DNA from: Siphlonurus alternatus
Lineage: Eukaryota; Arthropoda; Insecta; Ephemeroptera; Siphlonuridae
Direction of reading: 5' to 3'
Assembly (NCBI GenBank): GCA_949825025.1
Contig: OX463780.1
Span: forward strand, 19,255,480-19,319,479
Length of the DNA: 64,000 nt
In this document: one piece after another, positions 46,573 through 61,799 of the stretch
Position numbering within the stretch: the first letter of the stretch is position 1
Layout: the number at the start of each line of letters is the position of its first letter
The notes under the pieces: generated by a model
The model's input: the letters and a program-made list of their open reading frames with translations, nothing else
Databases searched by the model: none
What the model was told of the DNA's origin: nothing
Program-made: the position numbers and the translations under genes

Positions 46573-48012
46573 TTAACATGGGCAGTATAGATAACCCACT
46601 CTATTATATTTTATTAACATTGAACATATGGGATCAGTCTCTCTTCTTTGATTTTTTTGTTACGATTCCCTCTTCGAGACGACACTTTAATAATCAATTT
46701 TACGTATAATATATATAATATTAAAACTAAATATATAATAATATAAAAATGTTCGATGTTATCTGATAGACATACAAGAAGACGGCAGTAATAAAAGTGT
46801 CTTTCGTGTTTGAAAAATGGACAATCTTTTCCTGCTGCAAAACGGGTGGGTTTGAAGTCACCATCGCTTAACGCTGCTAATAGCCAGTTGGTGTTCGGCC
46901 ACTCTTTCTTGCATGCCACGTTCTCAGCAGTGATTTTTCTTTGCTACGACGTTCCACACTCATTTCTCATGTACACATCAATGGAGCCACTCTTTTTTAC
47001 CAGAGCTTTATTACTTCCGCCACCCCCTACCAAGTAGAGCAAAAAACATACGACGAAGAATAAAATATATATATTTTTTTATAATTTTACAAGATTGTAT
47101 TTTTTTTTTATTAAGTGTAGAATTGTGAATATATTCTTAAAATAATTTATAAATTTATTTGAATCTTGTAAGGCTTATTACGAACCTGAATATGAAGTGA
47201 GGTATAATATAAAATTTGATGCAACTCGAGATCTTATACGATGAATAAATTAAATTTATTTTTGATACTTTTATAAAGCTTCCATCAAATTATAATATAA
47301 AGTTATTTTTTTCAAAATGTTCGGTGATTTGTTAATTTTCAAAGGAAAATTATACTTTTGATTAAAACATTAAAACAGTTATTATAGGTTGTAATTTCTT
47401 AAGTATTTTTCTTTCAAAGTAATTAAAACAAAAATTAACTTATTTTGCAGAAATTGTTTCATTTTTCATGTACAATTTTTTACTCTTTTCATTTTTTATT
47501 TTATTCTTTTTTTTTTTTTACAAATTTGAATACTAAATTTAATTGATCAAATTTCTTTATCTTTATAATAAGCAAGTAAAATTAGAAAATTAATAATATT
47601 TTCTTATGTAGACGTATTAATTTTATATATTTTATATATGTCAACAAGTTTTAATGTATACTGATATTAAGTTGCCTGTTTTTACCATCGTTTTGATAAT
47701 TTATTATTACAAAATTATAACACACGTGCATACCTCTTTGGGGGAAAAAAAATTGTAGACTGATAGGGAGGAGGAAGGGAAGCATTGAACTGCATTGAAA
47801 AAAAGTGGTCTTGAACAAAAAGATGAATTTGCATTGAGAAATAATATACTGCATGGAGAATTCTGTGTGAATGTAATATGACGTATTAATTAAACCTATA
47901 TGCACTATATGCGTATATAACATTGTCTTGAAATTTTCTGTTCTTTGTGAACTTGACCTAGCGTTGTTTAGGATGATGTGGACTTTTTCAAACGGGGATC
48001 TCCATGGATAAA

Positions 48013-48149
48013 TCCTGTATCACACGATACAATTTTGCATACAATTTTTCCTTGCAAGAAAATTTTATCTCCAAACAAACAAATGGAGTTCAAGTTTTCT
48101 TGCAAGGAAAAATTGTATACAATATACAATTTTACCGTGTAAAACCGGC
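48013..48149. mobile_element. Short hairpin MITE (TATTACACGATACAA family, copy 2)
   Basis: It shares CACACGATACAATTTTGCAT and the TTGCAAGGAAAAATTGTATA arm with the copy at 46430. The right side has TTAA (48150-48153); the left flank is decayed (ATAAA). Confidence 0.65.
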
Positions 48150-51100
48150 TTAAGCAATACATATTCCAATTTTTTACCATGAAAACCTACTTCAAGATGA
48201 TTTGATGGGGGATGCCATCAATCACCTACACCTGTATTTTTTTTTTATTAAAAATAGTTGGTATCTGGGATTACAACCATCCAATATTGTATATAGCCGC
48301 TGTGCCATGTATATTAATATTACATTATCTTAATGCTAGGGAAACGTTTCTACGAAAAAGCAAATCGTTGCCTCAAAATATACATGATTAAGTACCCCAA
48401 GGTTTTATTGCAATAACATACCTTAAGTTTGTACATCTAGGAAAAACACGAACGTTGTCCCTGACTCTCTTAGGGGGCGATGTCACAAAATTAAATCTCA
48501 CTATGTCAGTATCGGATACGTATTCATCTTTATATTTTTATTTTCACATATATATATAGTGATTTATCATACCTAAATTACTAAAAAGGTATCTTCTTAA
48601 TATTCAATTATAAAAACAGTATAATAATAATAAAAAAAAACTATATAAAGGTAAATTTTCCGTATCGTTGGATTTTATATGTTTTTTTGTTGTTGAAAGT
48701 TTATTGACTTCAACATTATTAAAATGAAAAGTTATGGTGATTTATGATAAAACAAATTAAACAAAAAACTGGGCAACAAACTTTTGTGTATATTATTACA
48801 AGTTGAAACAAAACTTGTACGTATAATATCTATATAGAGTTACAGCAAAAGATTTCTAATAAGCTTCTATAGCTGCTTATAATATAAGTAATAACAAAAC
48901 ATTGTGCATGAATTATATATGAATTAAGTTTAGGTAGTGTATGGACTTAGTCATTACATATTCTCAAAAGATAACAAAATATACCATATGGTAATATGAA
49001 AATGTTTTCACTTAATATGTGAAAGTAAGAAACTTTTCAAAGTAATATGTAAATTATATTGCAATAATATGCATGCGAATATTATAATAAAAAGAGCCTG
49101 TTTAAACATAATAGAATAGATAAATTTAGTAATATTTTTTTTTTTAATAATTTATAATTGCTTCTGTAGATAAAACATTAGAGATAAATGTAATTGTGTT
49201 TTATAAAATAGAGAGAATTAACGTTTATTTGTATTAGTGTTCATAAACTAGAATATAATGGTAAAGTTTATACAGCCAGTAACATTATTTAGGTCTCAAG
49301 TCAAATAATAGTAAAGTTTGTTTGCGAATTATAACAATTAAAGGTGCTATTTTCTTTACTCGTTTTCATGCTCATTGCATACGAGGTAAGAAATTTACAG
49401 TCGTATTCATATAAAATTCCCTCTTAATTAACCGGAAATGCTTGTTTTCCCGCCATATTTTTATATTTTTAAACCAGAAGTTCTGTAGAGAAGTTCAGGA
49501 AATACATTATTGCATAAAACTTTCTGTATTATAACGTTTTATAATTGAAATACTAATAGAAACACTAGGTTCTTGTAGTAACACCGCAGAGGGAAATTCA
49601 GGCTTTTGAGACGATATAGCACCAGAGTTAAAAAAAAAAGTAAAAGTCCGTAGTAAAGGAAAGGACATTGGGAAAATAAAATTGAAAGAGATAAAGGAAA
49701 TAGAATAGTAGGATATAAATACATAGGAAATAAAGATTACATGTTTTTAGGGTGCAGTGAGGAAACAAAATAGATTGCAGAAAAAAACAAAATTATTTAC
49801 TACATTTTATGTGATTTTATCACAAAAGATAACACCTATCCCCTTCTATATATAATATAAATGAACTAGATGTTTAAAGATGTGAAAGACGACTGTGAAT
49901 TACATTGCTACTAAAAACAAAAGAAAAGAGTATAAAGGGGGAAAAAATGGTCATAATGGTATATCACTGTAGAGACTTCTATCTGAGTAACTCTTTTCTT
50001 TTTTCAAAAAAAAAAGTACATAACATAAAGAACAAAAGAAGAGCGAAATAGACTTTGGTGTAGATGAAAGAATAAGATTTCTTTCGGTATTAACGAACTG
50101 TACAAATGTGGTTATTTAACTATTTTCTATTACATTTATAGATAGTAGAAAAATATATCAATTGTGTTACACTACTGGACAATAAAATACAGTCAAGCAA
50201 GATATATAATGTTAAATAATATTGTATATTTACTGATAAGTGCTGTATTCCTCGGGGCAAAGCTCAGCTCGATTAATATAGTTAACTTGTCGTATATTTT
50301 TCAAAATTCTTATGGAATATAGTAATAATAATAACATTATCCCTCTTTAATAATTGCATCATTTAGAATGTAGACGTATTTATTGCGTACTGTACAAACG
50401 TCTTATTCTCTCATTTAATAACAATTTATTTTTTAAAGCAAGAAAAGTTTGCCATTTCATGCCATGGATAGAATTTATTTTCTCCCTGTCAATGCTAAAA
50501 AAGAAGCAAATTAAGAACAAATATAGAGCCAGCAATACTTCACAGTGCTATATTAAATAAATATTGTTCTAAATTAATTTAAAAGTGCCTTTTTCTGATG
50601 TCAAGATTAACATGTTTTAAAAGTTTTTCGTGACTGCTTTCATAATAACTTTGCAAGGATTTTACATTAACTTTTTATTATTATAAAGCTTACAATATTT
50701 TAAATTATCATCATTATGATAGCGTCATCATTAATAATACAAACAACGGTAGTTAATTTATAATTCAAATCGCGTTTTTCTCCTATATGTACAGTACATA
50801 ACTCTGAGAGTTGGTTCATTTATGTATATTACATTATTTTTCATGACTTCATACTCTCCCTCACTCTCGTGTTATAATGTAAAACGTGTCATCAATTATA
50901 ATAAACAAATTTAAATAAAACGTGATGAGGATGTTTTTTTTTTCTACGTTATTTATTTTTTATCAACATCAGGATGCTACTGTTGCATTAATAACTGTTG
51001 TATAAATAGTCATGTACTCGAGATACATTTGTAACACTTTTTTTCATTTTCTATGTATTTGTTATATTTTACTAAAATAACTTCAATATGTTGAGGTAAA

Positions 51101-51808
51101 AATAAAAAAAAGAAGTAATTATTGGCTGATTATCAATTAGAGGTTGTACAGCCAACTATTTCATCATCCACAAACGGAGATTACGTATTGTTTTGCAGCA
51201 AAAAGATGAAAAAATTGTAAAATCTCAGGACGATATGACCTGGAGAAGATGAACAATTAATATTAATAGCTTCAGAAGGCTATTATGAAATATATATAGG
51301 ATTACTCGCGGTGGTAGCTGGAATACTTCTTATTCTGCGCTTACTTAGAATTTAGAAAGTTTGAAATTTTGCTGAAGGATTTGATAATCCAATTCTTCAT
51401 CCTTCAGGAGGAAGGAATGAAGGAGTTAGATTAAACCTTTATACAAAGTTTCAAATTAGAAATATAAACAAAACGTTCTGAACTATATAATTATGTAGTT
51501 ATTAATATATTGACAGTAATTTATGTAATGTATTTCGTGTCGAATATTTTCTAACCTATAACACGTCAAAGCCATGTCATATAAAGTGTAATGAAAATTT
51601 AGAGCTAAATTAATATCTCTGGTATATATATGGTAGAATATTATATAAGTATTTCTTTTAAAGTTATTAAACATGTGAACAGACGTGAGCTTTGTTTTCA
51701 TTTTAATAACAATATTTAATATAATTATTATACGTAGATATTTATAGATTTGACGTAATTTGTAATTTTGGAAGATTTGGATTCTTCTAAGATGAACTAT
51801 AATTATGA

Positions 51809-51810
<2 letters not shown>

Positions 51811-51890
<80 letters not shown>
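51811..51890. repeat. (GA)n microsatellite with adjacent G run
   Basis: About 37 GA units and one GAAA break, followed by a run of nine G at 51892-51900. Confidence 0.95.
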
Positions 51891-54800
51891 CGGGGGGGGG
51901 TGCTGGACAGGAAATGATTGCTCAAATCACTTCCGCTACCCCACGCTGGGAGCGGCGCCAGTCCTCCTCCGACTCAAAATGTTAGTGATGAGAAATGGAG
52001 CTTGGTGCCACATCGCTCGATTTTCAGAGCTAAACTCAGCACAAGAATTTTTATTGGTCAATTAGACCCAATGACGTCTGACTGACCAATCAGATTGCTG
52101 CTGTGCGTAACTTCATGTTTGAACTATAAAAATAAGTATCACACTAAATACTATCCAAGAAATGAGAACTTTTAATGACAGAAAAAAAAGGTATAATAAT
52201 AAAATTGTATATTTAAGATGAAGTTAGAATGGCAAAAGTGATTTACAGTTAAATATTTTATCTGCATGCTGCTAACGTATATCATATAAAAAGTATATTA
52301 CGTATGAGTATTTTATTGTAATATCCATTAAATTTATTTCAGTATTCAAATATACTTAAGTTACTAAAGTATTATAAATGATGATGATAATGTACTTTTC
52401 TTCAACTTGTCTTGCATTTCTCAAAATGTATAAAAAGAAAATATTGAAAAGCATATACGTATTTTATGGGTACACATTATTCTGTCTCGATCACTTTCCG
52501 ACTCTGATCGATTCCTCCGAAACTCGACCATTCGTCTCCCCTTGAACACTGACTGGCTGGTGAGTTAGTGTGACTCTAAGTGGCCATCCAGTAAAAGCAG
52601 CGTGTCTTACATGGTAACTGTCATTTAGCTCCGTCTTTACTAATGCCTCTTCCGTTTACAGCTCCCTATCACTCTCTCTGCTTAACAATATAGTCAATGC
52701 ACTCTCTTTTTTATTCTCCCTCTGTTACATTAAATGCGCGTGTAGTGAAATAGCGGAAATCTTGTGGTTTTAATTTATGACATTGTAAACTTAAGGATAT
52801 ATACATGTTATTAAGTTATTATAACATATATTGTACAATATATGTGTATTACTCTGTAAAATTAAATGACATGATATACCAAAATGAAGTGATATAATGA
52901 CATAACAAAGGGAGTTTTACATCGATCCAAACGTGACATTGTTTTCTCATATAAAAGAGAACAAATTGTTGTGTCGTTCTTCGTACATTATGTATGTAGA
53001 TGCTGGAGGCAAGTATATATAGGAAGTATTTTTAATATTGCTTTGAATCATCATTTTTTTAACATTAACCGACTCCATATTATATTTATTTATATGTATG
53101 TCTAAAAAATATAAATATGTGTATAAAACTAAAAAACTGCTATAATAGAGTTATTTTAACATTAAATATTTTTGTTGCTTTTTTTAAAAATGTTTTTTTT
53201 TTCTACGATGTTCATTAATTTAGTAGTACTTTTACAACAACAAAATTGAACATCATTTTAACTTTCATATGAAGCCTATTCCATAGTCCTAGTAGAAATT
53301 TTTCCATTAAAATTCACGTCAAAATCCTACTTGGCATTGTATCAAAATAAAAAATATTTTAATCAGCTGATACAAATGTAGGCTAATCGCCGTGCAATCA
53401 TCGCCTGCTCTCAATAAAAATAAATTTAGCTCACCACCACCATAGACTTAGAGAAGTTGGGAGGTTGGCCTAATATCCGGAGTTTTAAGAACATAATGGT
53501 GATTGAACTTTGTTAAAGCAAAGTGTATGTGTACTTTAATTCAAATCTGTATATTAATATATTGAGTCTAGACCTCTCTAGGTAAGCTGTATTTTAGTCT
53601 AAATAGTTCCAAAAGAATCTTCTTTCATTTCTGAAGTCTTTTAATTAATTTACTCAAATAAGTAAAATCCTTATCAAAAAGGACCATTTGAAACTTATAG
53701 TTAAGACTAGCTCAAAATATTATAATTAGTACAAACATAATACAACCTGTAGACTTAGACTGTCTCTCCTCATATTGTAGTTGAATATTTATTAAGGCAA
53801 GTTAAAAGACCATCTTGAATATTAATCTCAAAATAATTGTCATTTTGACTATGACAGTGTAGTCTAGAAACATATGACGGTGGGTGTACAGTTCTCGTGT
53901 TACTTGACGCGTCAAATGGATAATCTTCTTGTCAGCATCTTACACACATGACATAAACTGCTCATAATTCTGCAGTAACGAACGGGGAGCTTGTTCTGAC
54001 ATACTCGATCTATCTCCGGTTATATAATTTTGAGGTGTGGTTTGAGTATTTAATGATATTGTAAATGTTAAATTATTACACATTAAATCAATTTAAATTT
54101 TGTAATGTAATGTTTATTAGTAAATGATAATAGAATATTATGGTCATTAAATTTTATGAAATGAAAGATATTTTTTTTTCTTGTTCTTCCTATGTAACAA
54201 ATTTAGTATCTAAGTTAATAATTCTATCATTCATTATTATTAATATTTTTGCTGCTTAAATTTTGTGTTAAAATTATGTGATATTAAATTTAAATTCTCA
54301 TAATAATTACATCATGAAGGTCATAGATTCCAACAATAATATTCATACAAAAATAAACAGCTAGACTTATACAGGCAGGGTAGGGCATCGCTGCTATTTT
54401 TTTATCACAAAAATTTCAATGTCTACACAGTCATTGGCCCGAAGTATCACGAAAACAACCGATTATCCTTCTGTAATTAGCCGACCGTTATTACAGATAT
54501 GCAAAACAAAACATAATTTAAAGTGCAAAATTATAAAATTATCGCATTTACGCCAGTAATTTGTCTCATTATTATCATCATCATATGAAAGAGCTTTTAA
54601 AACGCTAATTAATATGAAATGAAATCAGATCTGTATTGAAAAAAGTACACGTTACGTTATAAATATATAATTATTACAATTTTAACATTAATGACAACGT
54701 TAATTAATACTTTGTATATCAAACAAAAATACATAACTAACAAATACGAGTACGTATGATTATAAATTTAAATTACGAATATAAAAAAGAAAGTTGTAAT

Positions 54801-57136
54801 AATAAAAAAATACATTTCAATGAAAAGAAATCAAAATATATATAACACAATGAACTTTTTTCAATAATATGAACGAATGAAAGGGGAGGGGAAAATAACA
54901 CAGAAGTAAGAATTTAATGAAAAAATACTTGAAGTAATAAATTATGAGAAGAAGTTTGTAATAAAGGTGAAAGTTAAGAAAAAAAAAATGAAAAACAAGA
55001 AAAGAGCTTGGGGTGCTACAGAAAATTCTATACAAGGCAGACTAACTTACACCCTTCTTTGAGAGGTCACTCTTTCATTGACATAACTTCTGATATTTTT
55101 TTATCTTCACCTCAGAAGTTAATTTTTTTTAACATGCTCGGACCGTGGAGGACCCACACCAGCTGAGGAGGTCGGTAAAGTTACAGGTAGAGCGAATTTC
55201 GTTAACGATTTCCAGCTAGATCACGTTATTACCTGGATGGGTCACCGTTCCACGGAAAAGTATTCGTAACTATCTCCTAAACTTAATTTCATCTCACTCT
55301 CCGACAGTATGTGTGTAGTTCCTCGCTCAAGCTCTTGACTTCATTTAGCATCTTGAATGAGGTTTCCCACGGTTCTCTCAGTCACACCTCAGAATATACT
55401 GGCAAGTTACCTTGATCACAATTTTTTCTCAACGATCGCCTCCGAGAGCTTCAAGCTCACTTCCTCAACTAGCCGGGATGCGATCATAGTCTAAGTTAAG
55501 ATCTGAGCATCATATTCAAGACCAAATAAAAATGAATCATGGCAGAGTTAGAGCTCAATATCTCATTAAAGCACAATTTCATTAGTAGCATACTTATTTC
55601 CAGTATTTTTTGTCAAACAAATTGAGCGCAATTCACGATGGAAGTTATCCACGTTTCTCAACTGACCATGTTTGGTGTCATTGAATTTGGCTGGTGCTAA
55701 CCATGGAACGGTCAGTGTGAAACGTTAACTTTCTGGATAACTCTTTCGTCCCTAATAATATTATAAATGAAAGATGTATCTCGGGAGTAGCTCAACATGA
55801 AATGTTTTTGATCATCATATTATGCCTTATAGAGGGGATTGCGCTGACGTCATGCGAGGAGGGCCAGAATGCACGGACTAGCATGTAAACAAAGTGTACA
55901 ATAATTTTTTTACTTAACTTAATAAAATAACTCAAGTTTAAATACTTCGATAATACTTTAACAGTACACGATAGAACTCATAAAAAAAATCTCATGGCAC
56001 CGCCAAAAAACTGTTAAAAGTATTTTTTATAATTTTTTTCGGCATTTTGCCTATGCTCACTGTATAATCTGGCCTTCCTAAACTTTCTCTTTTCCCTCCC
56101 TCCTGCGCCCCCTTCGCAATAGGGAAACCCCTCTCCCGCCTCACGTAAACATAAACAGAAATCAGCTCTATAGATGTTTATACTTCAAAATTTCATACAG
56201 CCGACAAATTTTTAAAATTAAATGCCCCCGGGAGATAAACAAAAATATGGAATTTCCACAATTGAAATATTTCATTATGGAGTCTAATAAATTCATTCAA
56301 ATAACACATCGTATTTATATTTATAATTTTATACGCATAAGGTATTTATTTATTAGATAACAAGATAAAGAAATTAATTTATAAATAACATTAAATTTCT
56401 TCCTTTTTAAGGTGAAATTTGATATTTTCCAGGTAAACAGGTATTTTTAATAAGCTCAGATGTAACTTACACTTATATTATTTATTACAGTTTTACGCAT
56501 TAGTTTGAAATGTTTGAGTTTCTTACAAACTTCGTGGAAACCATTTTGTAGTGAGAAGACAGTTTAGCCTCAAGCATACATAAGTGTTTGTTCAGAAATG
56601 TAACATATGGGTTATTGTTACGCCATTTAGTCTCAAATTCTATGCCAAAAATCCTTCATGCTTATAACTTTACCATTATATAGAGAAGAATATATATTTG
56701 AAGAAGAGCTTTCTAAATAACATAACATTTTTGATATGTGTATTTTTGTTACGTTTCCGTTAAGATGTGCATTCATTTTCAATTCAACTGCATGTGTACA
56801 ATATATAATTTATATATAATATTTATGATTTATTTTCTCCGCAAATATTAACGTATGAAAATATTTTATTTTAATATCAAAATATATTTATGTGGCTTGA
56901 CATGATTTAAAATTTTGTTTATTTTAATAATTATAATATATAAAAATCATAAGTAAATGATAATTGAAATTTTTTATCGTGTATTTATTGCTCACATACA
57001 GTTGTAAGTTTATTCGGTTTTGGGACTCGATCTTACTTCGTTTTGAGTATAGCACTGAATCGTCCACATATATACTCTCTCCTCCGCCTCCTGCTTCATT
57101 GAACCAGAGAGTGAGTCAGGGCTTCTTTTAGGAACA

Positions 57137-57274
<138 letters not shown>

Positions 57275-58495
57275 TCCAGCAGTACTACATTTTTTTTCCT
57301 TTTTCTTCTCTAAAAAAGAAGATCGCAGTAAAAGTGCTGTAGTGAATGTGTAGAGAAAAAGAAACTGGTCCTCGCGAGGAGCAAGCTTTCATCGTATATA
57401 TAGAGACTTAACTTACAGTTCATTTTGTAAAAAGACACGCAAAGACTCGGACTGAACTTTCAATTTAAAAGCTTACATAGCTCTTCTCTCCCCATGTTCT
57501 TTTATATATATAATATATATATATAATACTATAAGTTATTATATTAATATAAGATTTTTTTATTTCTTAAAAGAGATTTTGTCAAAAACTAATATCATAC
57601 TTTTTTCTTAAAACTTTATGGGTTAAAAACCTAATGAAAAAAAATTAATATCATCAGGATTTTTTTGTTATTTTAATTAAACATATACTGATTTAAAAAA
57701 AAGAGGTTTTCAACTAAAAGTTAAAGTTAAGAATTAATATAAAATATATAACTGGATTTCTATCAAGTTTAAACTTCAGTAATATTAAAACAGCAAAGAG
57801 TAAAAAGTCTCTACTATAGTAGAAAAAAAAAAAAAAAAATGACGAGTTGAATCAATTGAAAAAGTTGTAACATAACAAGTATTGTTTTTTTGTTTAAAAG
57901 CTTTTGTATTTGTTTACATATTGTGTACATACGTGAACACTTTAGTTTTAGATACTCCTCCCTCTATATCAGATGAGTTAAAGTTGGTCTTGTTCTATAA
58001 AGTGCACCCTATGGGAAATCGCGGTGGTATTCTATGTAAAGGCGGCTGTTTTGATCCTGGCAAAGCTTGTTGATCTTGCCACTGCGTCTTTGTCTTTGCT
58101 CCTCTTCTCGCTTGCTCTTCATCTGCTAATACCATTGCTACTACAGCTCCATGCCAGAAAATCTGCCCTAAGCGTTTCTAATAGTTTTAGACCTTTCATC
58201 CTAGCTAGATCCACTCTAGTGATGACTTGGTGAAAATTTCTTGGCTTATTCTGGTATACTGTATGACAAAAAGTATTGTTTATAAGAGAAGAAAATGCAT
58301 ATCTGCATAGTCATTGATTAAATAGTGGATAAATAATGAAATTAATATTATATATTTTAATTTTAATAAACCAGCCGCCATTAACGCCTGCTAAAAAGAA
58401 AGTTATGCAACTGTGCGGGCATTTGAGTGTAACTAGTTGCATACTAAGCTAGGCGCTAAATGAAAGCGACAGACATGAAAGAAATAGTATGATAC

Positions 58496-58622
58496 AGTAC
58501 AGTCATCGTCTCGGAATATTTCCCTTTGCGACCTTGTTAATCACCATGCCTCGAAAGAGTAATATTGGACATGGTGATTAACAAGGCTGCAAATAAGAAA
58601 TTTTCCATAGTGAGGAGTATAG
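58496..58622. mobile_element. Short hairpin MITE (CACTCGTCGCC family, copy 2, decayed)
   Basis: It matches the element at 41051 in the GGAATATTTCCCTTTGC arm and the GGTGATTAACAAGGCTGCAA arm, with more differences in the tips. No coding is seen. Confidence 0.6.
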
Positions 58623-59525
58623 TATACATAAAATCTTTTTAAACTGAAAAAGTAGCAATAAATATTTTTAGTATAAATAACAATAGTTTATATCATTAAC
58701 AATTTCATAGTTGTGGTTCTCGCAACAAATTAAGTGTGTTTAATTATTAATTAAGATTTTTATGTAATAATATCTTTTGTAAAAACAAAAAGAGAAGCCA
58801 CAAATTCAATTTTTTTTATTCATCCTACAATCAAAATATCACAATAGGGTTTTATTGCGGTTAATATAAGACACGTCATGTGGTAACTATTAACCAAGGG
58901 TTAAAGTTTCAAGTAATTAAGTAATTTATAAATAATACGACATGGTTAAAATGTAGAAATAAAATCACAGTCCATTATATTTCTTGACACTTTAAAAACA
59001 ATTATCCAATAACACGTCTTTAACACTAGGGTAAAAAATCTTGAGGTTTTCGATACATTTTATGTCACCCGGCAAATTATTATAAAGACTTAAACACTTC
59101 AGAAATGGACCATGTTTATACAATCATGTTCAGTCTGCAACAAATTCGAGTTACATTTTTTTGTTTTGTGTTTATGATTCACTTCATATTGCCGAAACTG
59201 TAGCATATTTTTTACGTAATATACACATTCAATTACAAAAATACATAATATAGTATAGTAAATACAAAAATACATTATATAGTATATAGGAAAAATTGCA
59301 TGATTTTTAAAAAGAGGCGTGATGCTCTGTAGCCACTAAACAATTAAGACTGATTTTATGAAATCCATTTTAGAAACTTCGCTATAAAATTGATTAATGA
59401 CTGTAACTTCTACATAATACTGAAATTCTTATCAGATTATACAAGCACTTTAAGTTGATATTTGCCTTGGCTTACATCGTAGGCTACACTAAAGCAGGAG
59501 GGATATGACACGTTTCTGTTTGCAG

Positions 59526-59672
59526 TGTTTGAATCTATGCTCACGTGTCGCACAGAGAGGGGTCTCTGTGTCTCCGGGGGGGCCTTGAACACAAAGAGGA
59601 CCTCCCCCACTCAGCACTACAATACAGAGGATAATCCACTTGAGATCAACGCCAAAGTAGAGAATGAAAAAG
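59526..59672 (+). CDS. Candidate internal exon, strand uncertain
   Basis: A G+C-rich island bordered on the plus strand by a good acceptor (TTTCTGTTTGCAG) and donor (AAAAAG then GTACAT). The single open frame reads FESMLTCRTERGLCVSGGAL and continues through TKRTSPTQHYNTEDNPLEIN to AKVENEKG. I do not recognise it. On the minus strand a shorter exon (59616-59545) is also possible; its phase fits the TARP exon at 43946, but its sequence (SGGGPLCVQGPPGDTETPLC) lacks the GLW motif expected there. It may belong to another gene or be chance. Confidence 0.25.
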
Positions 59673-61685
59673 GTACATACAACACGGGCACCACAGGACA
59701 CTGTTTAACGTTATAAATGGTAAAGATTTCATTTAATGGTGGCTAGATTTGGATTTGATGAAAATATATCAATTACTGTGAACCTTTCCGTTAAATAGTA
59801 AAGTGAGTAAGAAAGAGTTTATAGCTACATTAAAATTATCCATCCCAGTATTTAACTAAATTGACTGAGGAAACGGTACTCAGAATGGTCAATTTCAACA
59901 GATACCTATCGATTACATTAATCTGCAGGATAATTATAAACATGTTTCAATACGACACATGTTTAAAAAGAGGGGAAAAATTAAACGTTTATTTATTATT
60001 ACAGTTCTGTTATCTTAAATTTAGAGACTTTTTTTTATCAAATCTGTTTGGTTTGCATATTTTTTCCTTTTAACAGCATTGAGATCAAAATAAATTATCC
60101 TAATTTATTTTAGCATGGCAGCTTTTTCTACACACTTTGTAAATTTGTATTTTTGTAATACACTACACATTTTTATTTTTATGAACAAATAACAATTTTA
60201 TTTTATAAAAAATATAATTTAAAATTTACTTTTTAAAATTACTGACATATATTTAATTAATTGTCTATAATGTCAAATTAAATTAAGTATTTTTTCATGC
60301 AGAATTATTTAGTGTTATCTCTTATTTAACCTATCTAGGAATACTACTTCTAAAGCAGCCTGCTTCACTTTCACGCACGCATATCCCCATCAAGCTTTCA
60401 CAAGCTTAAATCTCGCACTCAATACCTTTGGGTATCATCTCCTTTTTCTCTCTTCGTCATTGGTGCCACCATCCCGGCGATGTTGCATCAAGGACCAGGA
60501 GGAAGGACGTCTATACAACTGCACATGATCCTCACGACACAAAAGTATGTCGTCCTAAAGGTTTAAATCCCTCTCGAGAATGAAATATTTTTTTTATTAT
60601 CCATGAAATTTCCTCTTCCTCTTTGTTCACCTATATTGTACTCTCGGGCTTTATTCTATATTGTGATGCCTCCATAGTTATGTGATATACAAGCAATATT
60701 CTCACAATAATAACAAACTAAATTTCATGTCACTTATTGTCATTATATAACATAAAGAAAATTATATAGCATACTTAAAGTTAAAGTTATGACATTGCGA
60801 GTATTGAAAGGACGATGAAAGAAAGTCATGCCAAGTTTATATTAAATATTTGCAACTGCCATGATGCTTGAAAATTTCGATCAATATTTATTATTACATT
60901 GTATAAATGTGTATATTTACATATTACAATAATTTTCTCGGTGCGTTTACAAATAAAAAACAAACAAATTTATATTATAACCAAACACAACTAAAATTCA
61001 TGATATACAAAAAATAGGTTTTAGACTTTTAGGAATGTTGTAAGTAATGTTGACTCTCGAAACGTCATGAAGTATAAATTATATAACGTACGTGTACGAA
61101 TACTTTGTGATATATACGTTGTAGTATACTACGTACTGTGAGGATTATACATGGAACACCAGCAAATTTAAAAGTCCGATAAAACTCATATTTCAATATG
61201 AATACTCTTTGTACTTATTATATTCTTTTTTGCAAATATATAAGTCATGATGTTAAAATAAATTAAAATATTCAAATAATAATAACAAACTAAATTAATA
61301 AAACAAGATGTTAATTTTTATTTAAAAATAAACAAAAATATATTACGATTATATTTTTATTATTATATAAAAATATAAAATGAAAAAAAAAAAGTACCAA
61401 CGATGCTAATGATTAAAATTACACCACACACAAACAGCGTTGTGTTGAGGCTAATTGAAATTAGCTCCGGTCCAACAAAATTATTACTGCCACCTCTCCA
61501 CTGCGGTCTAACGTGATTTCCTCTTGACAACAAGCAAATGAAATTCCAGCAGCGGGAATTTTTATTTCTGCTTCCTGTGCTTACAGAACTTCAATTTAGT
61601 TAGCTACAGTAAAAATCAAGTTCAGTTTCAGATTGGGACAAAAAGGCATGTTGGGAAAATGTTGAATAAGAAGTGTGAAAAACTA

Positions 61686-61799
61686 GGTCTGTTCGTAAAT
61701 GCACAATCAATGAATCAATAATTGATGAACTTTGAGTATAGGGAACGTAAAGATCATTAAATAATTCATTATTTTCGATTGTGTATTTACGAATAGACC
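61686..61799. mobile_element. TA-flanked short hairpin MITE
   Basis: The ends GGTCTGTTCGTAAATGCACA and the right-arm complement GGTCTATTCGTAAATACACA are inverted, with TA on both sides. The length is 114 bp. No coding is seen. Confidence 0.65.

Noticed and set aside
46614..47037. Frames on both strands in a G+C-richer patch (minus: KKEWPNTNWLLAALSDGDFK)
   Set aside because: No recognisable motif and no convincing splice borders; it may be an old repeat.
59545..59616. Minus-strand exon as the missing TARP loop exon
   Set aside because: The splice borders and phase would fit, but the peptide lacks the GLW motif and any hydrophobic first segment, so the match could be chance.
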